Below, in pieces: positions 59,038 to 64,000 of a stretch of 64,000 bases of DNA (position 1 is its first letter; every line of letters starts with the position of its first letter). This DNA comes from Acutalibacter sp. 1XD8-33 (GTDB lineage Bacteria > Bacillota > Clostridia > Oscillospirales > Acutalibacteraceae): the NCBI RefSeq assembly GCF_003612555.1, contig NZ_RAZF01000003.1, forward strand, positions 124,001-188,000. Direction: 5' to 3'. A program made the position numbers and the translations under genes. Under the pieces are notes generated by a model, which saw nothing but the letters and a program-made list of their open reading frames with translations, did no database searches and was not told the origin of the DNA.

Positions 59038-59738
59038 CAGTCAGCCTCCTCCTTTCCTTTGCCCCGGTTCTTTTCCGCGATCTTCGAGCAGCTGGCCGCC
59101 AAGGGGCAGCTACCGCAGCCCATGCTCTCCGGAGCCTTGCCCTCCTTGGACAGCTTGCCCGCCAGGGCGATGAGCATCCCGAACACGAAGAAGCCCCCGG
59201 GAGGCAACAGGAAGATGATGATGGGCTCCATGAACCCGGAGAGAATGGGCAGGCCGAATACCGTGCCCGCGCCCAGCAGCTCCCGGATGATGCCCATGCA
59301 CAGCATGGCAGCGGTGAAGCCCACGCCCATGCCCAGGCCGTCAATGACAGAGGGCAGCACCTTGTTCTTGCTGGCGAACATCTCCGCCCGGCCCAGGATG
59401 ATGCAGTTCACCACGATCAGGGGCAGGAACACCCCCAGGGCCGTGTCCAGGGCCGGGGAAAAGGCCTTGATGAACATCTGCACAATAGTTACAAAGCCGG
59501 CGATTACGGTGATGAAGGCCGGGATGCGCACCTTGCCGGGGATCACGTTCCGCAGAAGGGAGATCACCGCGTTGGAGCACACCAGCACAAAGGTGGTGGC
59601 CGCGCCCATGCCGATGGCGTTGCTGGCCGCCGTGGTGACGGCCAAAGTGGCGCAACAGCCCAGCATCAGCCGCAGCACCGGGTTTTCAATGATGATGCCT
59701 TTGGTAAACTCGCCCCAAAGGCCCTTTTTCTTCTCCAT
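59037..59738 (-). CDS. rnfE: Rnf complex subunit E
   Basis: 233 residues. RnfE/NqrD family: GIIIENPVLRLMLGCCATLAV, VVNCIILGRAEMFASKNKV, then a Cys-containing cytoplasmic tail (CGSCPLAASC) that could hold an iron-sulfur cluster or is a family extension. Homologous to RnfA in opposite topology. Confidence 0.95.
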   Translation of the reverse strand: MEKKKGLWGEFTKGIIIENPVLRLMLGCCATLAVTTAASNAIGMGAATTFVLVCSNAVISLLRNVIPGKVRIPAFITVIAGFVTIVQMFIKAFSPALDTALGVFLPLIVVNCIILGRAEMFASKNKVLPSVIDGLGMGVGFTAAMLCMGIIRELLGAGTVFGLPILSGFMEPIIIFLLPPGGFFVFGMLIALAGKLSKEGKAPESMGCGSCPLAASCSKIAEKNRGKGKEEAD

Positions 59739-59740
59739 GC

Positions 59741-60304
59741 TCAGTTGCCTCCTTCCGACTGATAGGCGTCCTGGTACTGCTCAATGGCGCTGTTCACCGC
59801 GTTGGTCACGGCGGTGCTGGTGATGGTGGCCCCGGTCATGGCCTGGATCTCCCCCTCGTTGGGGGCCTGGAACTTTACCACCCGGATGCCGCCGGTCAGG
59901 TTGCCCACGGGCTGCTCCTTGTACTGGTCCCGGAAGCTCTCCTTTTCCGCGTTGGCCCCCAGGCCCGGGGTCTCGCTGTGGCTGAGGATCACCACGCCGG
60001 TGATGCTGCCCTCGGTGCTGATGCCGGTCATCACCTTCACGGTGCCGCCGTAGCCCTTGCCTTCGGTCTCGAACACATAGCCCACGGACTGCCCCGCGCC
60101 GTCCAGTCCGGCGTAATGGCCGTCCCGCTCCTCAAAGCTCTCGGCGCCGGGGAACACCACCATGCGGCTCTCCTCGGCCTTCTGGGCCGCGGCCAGAGCG
60201 ATACGGTCCTCGGTGAGCAGATTGGTGCCCGCCAAGGCGGCGGAGACCGCCACGCAGATCACAAAGAGGATTGCCGCCGGCTTTATCACTTCCTTGATAT
60301 TCAT
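59741..60304 (-). CDS. rnfG: Rnf complex subunit G, covalent-FMN protein
   Basis: 187 residues. One N-terminal membrane anchor, then the outer domain with GYVFETEGKGYGG and the flavinylation site TGATITSTAV (FMN on the second Thr). Electron carrier on the outer face of the membrane. Overlaps rnfD by ATGA. Confidence 0.95.
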   Translation of the reverse strand: MNIKEVIKPAAILFVICVAVSAALAGTNLLTEDRIALAAAQKAEESRMVVFPGAESFEERDGHYAGLDGAGQSVGYVFETEGKGYGGTVKVMTGISTEGSITGVVILSHSETPGLGANAEKESFRDQYKEQPVGNLTGGIRVVKFQAPNEGEIQAMTGATITSTAVTNAVNSAIEQYQDAYQSEGGN

Positions 60305-61269
60305 GCCGCGCCCTCCTTTTTCGCTTTTTTCTCCGGTTTTGCCTTTCCAAAGGCTGTGGGCTTCACGTACCGCTCAATGAGCGGGGTGATGATGTTCATC
60401 AGCACGATGGAGTAGCTGACGCCCTCGGGCAGGGAGCCGAACTCCCGGATGATGATGGTCAGAAGCCCGCAGCCGATGGCGAAGATCACCCGAGCCCAGA
60501 AATACAGGGGGCTGGTGGTGTAGTCCGTGGCCATAAAGAACGCGCCCAGCATCAGCCCGCCGGCCAGCAGGTCGAAGAGGGGGTTCCGGCCCAGCAGCGC
60601 CGAAAACACCGCCACGGTGGCAAGATATGTAACGGGGATCACGGGGCTGATGACCTTTCTCACGATGAGATAGATGCCGCCGATGAGGATTGCCAGGGCG
60701 CAGGTCTCCCCCAGGCACCCGCCGTGGACGCCCAGGAACATGTTCAGGTAGCCCGGCCAGCCCTCGCCACCATTATTATAGAAGGTGACCAGGGGCGTGG
60801 CGGTGGTGACGGCGTCCGCCGTGGCTCCGTAGTCGAAGGCGGCGGTCCAGTGGGTCATGGGGGCGGGGAAGGAGTTCATGAGCACGATGCGGGCGGTGAG
60901 GGCCGGGTTCACGAAGTTCTGGCCGATGCCGCCGAACATCTGCTTTACTACAACAATAGCCACCACCCCGCCGAACGCCGCCATCAGGGGGTTGATGGTG
61001 ACGGGCAGGTTCAGGGCCAGCAAAAGGCCTGTAACGATGCAGGAGAGGTCGCCCACGGTCTGGGGGCGCTTCATGGCCCTGCGGGAGAGGTATTCGCTGA
61101 GCACGCAGCTCAGGATGCAGACGGCGATCACCAGCAGGGCCCTGGGCCCGAAGATGACCACGGACGCGATGGCGGCGGGACAGAGCCCGATGATCACGTC
61201 CAGCATGATGTTCCGGGTGGTTTTCTTCCCGTTGAAATGGGGGGAAGAGGAGACGGTGAGTTTTTCCAT
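60301..61269 (-). CDS. rnfD: Rnf complex subunit D
   Basis: 322 residues, about nine membrane helices. SSPHFNGKKTTRNIMLDVIIGL opening, TTATPL resembling the RnfD flavinylation motif, and the helical core. Basic C-terminus (KPEKKAKKEGAA). First gene of rnfDGEA after a 600-base gap from rnfC. Confidence 0.95.
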   Translation of the reverse strand: MEKLTVSSSPHFNGKKTTRNIMLDVIIGLCPAAIASVVIFGPRALLVIAVCILSCVLSEYLSRRAMKRPQTVGDLSCIVTGLLLALNLPVTINPLMAAFGGVVAIVVVKQMFGGIGQNFVNPALTARIVLMNSFPAPMTHWTAAFDYGATADAVTTATPLVTFYNNGGEGWPGYLNMFLGVHGGCLGETCALAILIGGIYLIVRKVISPVIPVTYLATVAVFSALLGRNPLFDLLAGGLMLGAFFMATDYTTSPLYFWARVIFAIGCGLLTIIIREFGSLPEGVSYSIVLMNIITPLIERYVKPTAFGKAKPEKKAKKEGAA

Positions 61270-61529
61270 TCTATCAGTTCCTTTCCTTTAGAAATAGAAA
61301 GTGTACTTTTTGGGGCGCGCGCCGGGCGGAGCGCAGTCGGCCGGCCTTCCGCCCGCGAAGCTGGCACACCGCGCCAAGCAAGGCGAAATGAGCGGGGTGG
61401 GTTTCGCGGGCGTGTCAAAAAGATAAACTCTCGCGTCGCTCGGTTTATCTTTCCGTTTTGCAAAGCAAAACTCTGCCGGGGTGGGTACGGGTACTCGTCG
61501 CTGGCTGGTTCCGGTTTCCAGGGGACTTT

Positions 61530-61553
61530 GTCCCGCCTGCTCCGCAGTCGGGA
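61530..61553 (+). repeat. Intergenic module I (copy 2)
   Basis: Identical over 24 bases to 45176-45199; preceded by CCAGGGGACTTT as there. Confidence 0.65.
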
Positions 61554-61678
61554 TAAGAACCCCCCGACGAGGGTTTCTTACGGTGAACAGTACACCGGAC
61601 TGTTCACCTATCTTCCTGCGTTATTTTCTCACGTGTTTTAAGGTCAAGACCTTGAGGGCGTTGCCCTCAAACTCCTAC

Positions 61679-61711
61679 GAGCTTTTGAAAAAGCTCGAGC
61701 AAAACTTTTAC
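61679..61711 (+). repeat. Hairpin module H
   Basis: CGAGCTTTTGAAAAAGCTCG followed by AGCAAAACTTTTAC. Confidence 0.7.
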
Positions 61712-61869
61712 GGTTGTTAGGTCAGCTCGCCAAAACAATTAAAACGTTCACGACGAATGAAATGAGGAGTGACATTGCGCGGTCAAGGGGCGGAAAACTT
61801 GGCTTTGCCAAGTTTCGGCCCCATTGCAGGGGTTTGGGGACAGAGTCCCCAAGGTCTTAAAAGCGCTGC

Positions 61870-63213
61870 CTATTTCTTCTGGCTTGCCTTCTTCACGTAG
61901 GCCTTGCCCATGCGGATGCTCTGCACCAGCCTTCTTCCCGCCGGGCAGGAGAAGGCGCAGCAGCCGCACTCCATGCAGGTCATCACGTCCAACTCCAGAA
62001 GGGCCTCCACGTCCTTCTTCTGGGCGGCCTTCTCCAGCTTGGTGGGCATCAGGTTCATGGGGCAGGCCGCCACGCACCGGCCGCAACGGATGCAGTCCGT
62101 GGTCTCGTAGAGCTTGGCCTCCTTCTCGTCAAAGGCCAGAATGGCGTTGTTCTGCTTGAGAATGGGCAGCTCATCCCCCACAATGGCAATGCCCATCATG
62201 GGTCCGCCCATGAGCATCTTCTTGGGCTCTGATTTGTACCCCCCGCAGAATTCCATCACGTCCTTGATGGGGGTGCCGATGGGCACGATCACGTTCTGGG
62301 GGTTCTTCACCGCCGAGCCGTCAATGGTGACCCGCTTCTTGGTCAAGGGCATCCCCGTGCGCATGTAGCTGGCCAGGAAGGACACCGAGGCGATGTTCAT
62401 CACCAGGCACCCCACGTCGGCGGGCAGGCCTCCCGCGGGGACCTTCCGGCCGGTGCAGGCCTGCACCAGCACCTTCTCCGCCCCCTGGGGGTAGCGGCTC
62501 CGAAGGGCCAGCACCCGCACCTCGTCCCGAGGGTCCATCTGGGGGTTGTCCGCGATCTCTGTGAGCTTCTGGATCACGTCGGGCTTGTTGTCCTCCACAG
62601 CGATGAGCACCCGGTGCACGTCCAGAATCTCTTTCACCTTGTAGATGCCGTCCAGCACGTTTTTGCCGTTTTCCAGGGCCTCCCGGTGGTCTGCGGTAAC
62701 ATAGGGCTCACACTCGGCCACGTTGATGATCAGGGTGTCGATGCTTTTACCCTCGGGCACGTTGAGCTTCACATGGGCCGGGAAGCCCGCGCCACCCAGG
62801 CCCACCAGCCCCGCCGCTCGGGCCGCGTCCGCCAGGGCTTTTTTGTCTTTGATCTCCGCCGGGGGGGCAATGGCCGGATCCGGCTCCATCAGGCCGTCCG
62901 AGTCGATCACCACGGCCTCCACGGGGGCCCCGCCGGTGAGCATGACGTTCCGGATCTCCGCCACCGTACCGGAAACCGTGGCGTGGACCGGCGCACTCAC
63001 GTAGGCCTCGCTGTCGCCCACCACCTGGCCCAGGTAGACGTGGTCGCCCTTCTTCACCGTGGGCTTGCACGGTGCGCCGATATGCTGCTGCATGGGCAGA
63101 ATCACCCTCTGAGGGGGCGGCATCACCTGGCTCTCAGCCTGCCAGGTGTTCTTGTGGTGGGGCACCGGCGCGCCGCCATGGGTCCTGAAGGGGCGCTTGG
63201 GAAATTGCTCCAT
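61870..63213 (-). CDS. rnfC: Rnf complex subunit C, NADH-binding iron-sulfur protein
   Basis: 447 residues. N-terminal barrel-sandwich domain (ILPMQQHIGAPCKPTVKKGD), then the FMN/NADH domain with GLGGAGFPAHVKL and VAECEPYVTADHR, then two ferredoxin-like motifs CIRCGRCVAACP and CMECGCCAFSCP. Interfaces NAD with the Rnf pump. Start 63213 (AAAGGA upstream) chosen over 63270. First gene of the split rnf cluster. Confidence 0.96.
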   Translation of the reverse strand: MEQFPKRPFRTHGGAPVPHHKNTWQAESQVMPPPQRVILPMQQHIGAPCKPTVKKGDHVYLGQVVGDSEAYVSAPVHATVSGTVAEIRNVMLTGGAPVEAVVIDSDGLMEPDPAIAPPAEIKDKKALADAARAAGLVGLGGAGFPAHVKLNVPEGKSIDTLIINVAECEPYVTADHREALENGKNVLDGIYKVKEILDVHRVLIAVEDNKPDVIQKLTEIADNPQMDPRDEVRVLALRSRYPQGAEKVLVQACTGRKVPAGGLPADVGCLVMNIASVSFLASYMRTGMPLTKKRVTIDGSAVKNPQNVIVPIGTPIKDVMEFCGGYKSEPKKMLMGGPMMGIAIVGDELPILKQNNAILAFDEKEAKLYETTDCIRCGRCVAACPMNLMPTKLEKAAQKKDVEALLELDVMTCMECGCCAFSCPAGRRLVQSIRMGKAYVKKASQKK

Positions 63214-63287
63214 GATAGTCACAATCCTTTCTTGGACGGGAGGGGAAGGCGCCCGCCCTGATTCCTTCAAAAAAAATTCACAAATTC

Positions 63288-63316
63288 ATTTTACCGCAAA
63301 ACTTCCGTTTGTGCAA
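63288..63316 (-). promoter_or_regulatory. Sigma-A promoter of rnfC
   Basis: Minus strand TTGCAC (63311-63316), 17 bp, TAAAAT (63288-63293), 75 bases before rnfC. Confidence 0.75.
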
Positions 63317-63408
63317 CAATAAAAGATTGGATTTTCTCAAAAACCTCCGGAAACGCGGAAAGCAGCCCACCCAAAAGGATGAACTGCTCTGCTATAATTA
63401 ACGTGGTT

Positions 63409-63852
63409 CTATTTCGCGGCCCAGTGCCGGAGCTTGGGCAGCTCTTTGCTGAAATATTCCCGCGCCTGCTCCGGCGGGAAGTTCTCGTTGGACATGTGAT
63501 CCGTGAGAAACTCCAGCAGCTGGTCCATGGAGCTGTAGACAAAGGCGCCGTCTGTGTAGCACCACTTGCAGTATTCCTCGTTAAAGCTGCCGTCCGGCTC
63601 CCGGCTGGTGGTCCCGTCCTCCAGGGGCATCCCGCAGCACTGGCAGACCAGCTGCCGGGGCGAGCCCAGCAGGGTGTTGATGGACACATCGAACACTCGA
63701 GAGAGCAGCTTCAATGTTTCGGGATTGGGGACGGTATCCCCGTTTTCCCAGCGGCTCACCGCCTGCCGGGTGACAAACACCTTTTCCGCCAGCTCGTCCT
63801 GGGACAGGCCCGCTCTATTTCTCAGCTCCAAAATGACTTCTTTTGCTTCCAT
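63409..63852 (-). CDS. Xre-type HTH regulator with C-terminal zinc ribbon
   Basis: 147 residues. HTH at the N-terminus (LSQDELAEKVFVTRQAVSRW, ENGDTVPNPETLKLLS), then CQCCGMPL...EEYCKWCYTDG, the Cys pattern of the putative zinc-ribbon domain (PF12674-like), and a helical end. One of a common gut-Firmicute type that senses an unknown signal. Start 63852 with AAAGGAG. TATAAT at 63904-63909 on the minus strand may be its -10 box, with a poor -35. Confidence 0.88.
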   Translation of the reverse strand: MEAKEVILELRNRAGLSQDELAEKVFVTRQAVSRWENGDTVPNPETLKLLSRVFDVSINTLLGSPRQLVCQCCGMPLEDGTTSREPDGSFNEEYCKWCYTDGAFVYSSMDQLLEFLTDHMSNENFPPEQAREYFSKELPKLRHWAAK

Positions 63853-64000
63853 GTTTTTGCTCCTTTCCCGGCCGCGCCGGACGCTGTCTTTGGTTTCGCC
63901 CCTATTATACACCGGCCCGGGGGAAAAGAAAAGCAACTGCCTGTTGCTCCCCTACCGGCGGCTATAAATCCAGTAGGCGCCGGCCTTCAGGCAGACCGCT

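Larger units (their letters stand above)
61270..61869. other. Long repeat-bearing gap inside the rnf cluster, between rnfC and rnfD
   Basis: 600 bases without a gene, unusual between rnfC and rnfD. Contains module I (61530-61553), module H (61679-61711), a segment GGTTGTTAGGTCAGCTCGCC and AAAACGTTCACGACGAATGA (61712-61762) shared with 45390-45440, and inverted repeats GGGGCGGAAAACTTGGC / GCCAAGTTTCGGCCCC (61790-61825). Internal promoter for rnfD not recognised. Confidence 0.65.

Noticed and set aside
63952-64000. Possible end of another minus-strand gene (16 codons to a TAG)
   Set aside because: Too short at the window edge to support a call.

Overview
The window looks like chromosome of a GC-rich, spore-forming, anaerobic Firmicute of the Oscillospiraceae (Flavonifractor/Oscillibacter/Lawsonibacter-like; this placement is inference). 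Evidence: sporulation-conserved genes yqfC, yqfD, ylbJ, ytfJ and a CotJC-like manganese catalase, Gram-positive versions of dgkA, era, phoH, scpA and scpB, a six-subunit Rnf ion-pumping ferredoxin:NAD oxidoreductase, and intestinal glycosidases (GH42, GH127). Many genes have strong AGGAGG-type ribosome sites, and sigma-A promoters of TTGACA/TATAAT type with 16-18 bp spacers are readable. No tRNA, rRNA, CRISPR array, transposase or phage gene was seen.

Layout. 1-2050: an AT-rich partial C39-like gene abuts a Cys-rich duplicated lipoprotein gene, then a Mn catalase. 2097-4247: eda, then the rpsF-ssb-rpsR operon (minus). 4280-12457: a long minus-strand cluster yqfC-yqfD, then phoH-ybeY-dgkA-three unknowns-era, with a GH42 beta-galactosidase attached downstream. 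12642-15123: ylbJ, a small Cys protein, fructose-bisphosphate aldolase. 15571-17854: a GntR-regulated ABC operon (YtrA type). 18277-20392: a frameshifted membrane gene and an SLH-anchored phosphodiester glycosidase. 20705-26001: membrane protein, Nudix, GH127, rluB, a ComEA-like protein. 26359-29327: feoA-feoB divergent from a DtxR/MntR regulator. 29483-34199: operon of site-2 protease, scpA, scpB, DUF2953-like, ytfJ, dacF. 34217-45020: rpmB, MscS channel, GNAT, kinase, FtsX-type ABC exporter, an SPFH operon, a broken P-loop gene, a GNAT-GGCT fusion, tagD. 45568-51128: polA, dusB, a YfbR-like nucleotidase and a Cys-rich putative spore protein with a sigma-K-like promoter. 51215-63852: MarR with flavin reductase, CBS/HAD/Toprim/holA, rnfB, a frameshifted solute-binding lipoprotein inserted inside the rnf cluster, rnfA-E-G-D, rnfC, and an Xre-type regulator.

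The most unusual content is between genes. At least five families of short non-coding palindromic elements (called A, B, C, E, G here) occur, plus covarying hairpin modules (H) and other shared modules (D, I). A, E and G copies are flanked by TTA/TAA trinucleotides. Several sit exactly on stop codons: the TAA or TGA of dusB, dacF, an ABC ATPase gene, a membrane pseudogene, a small membrane gene and rnfA all lie in element ends. This suggests non-autonomous IS-type elements that use TAA stop codons as safe targets in a GC-rich genome. A composite of A, B and C occurs twice in opposite orientations. The phoH operon also has a long leader with a multi-branched foldable segment.

Three genes are broken by frameshifts (18277-18763, 43062-43641, 56814-58215). 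These could be true pseudogenes or sequence errors, which cannot be decided from the sequence alone.
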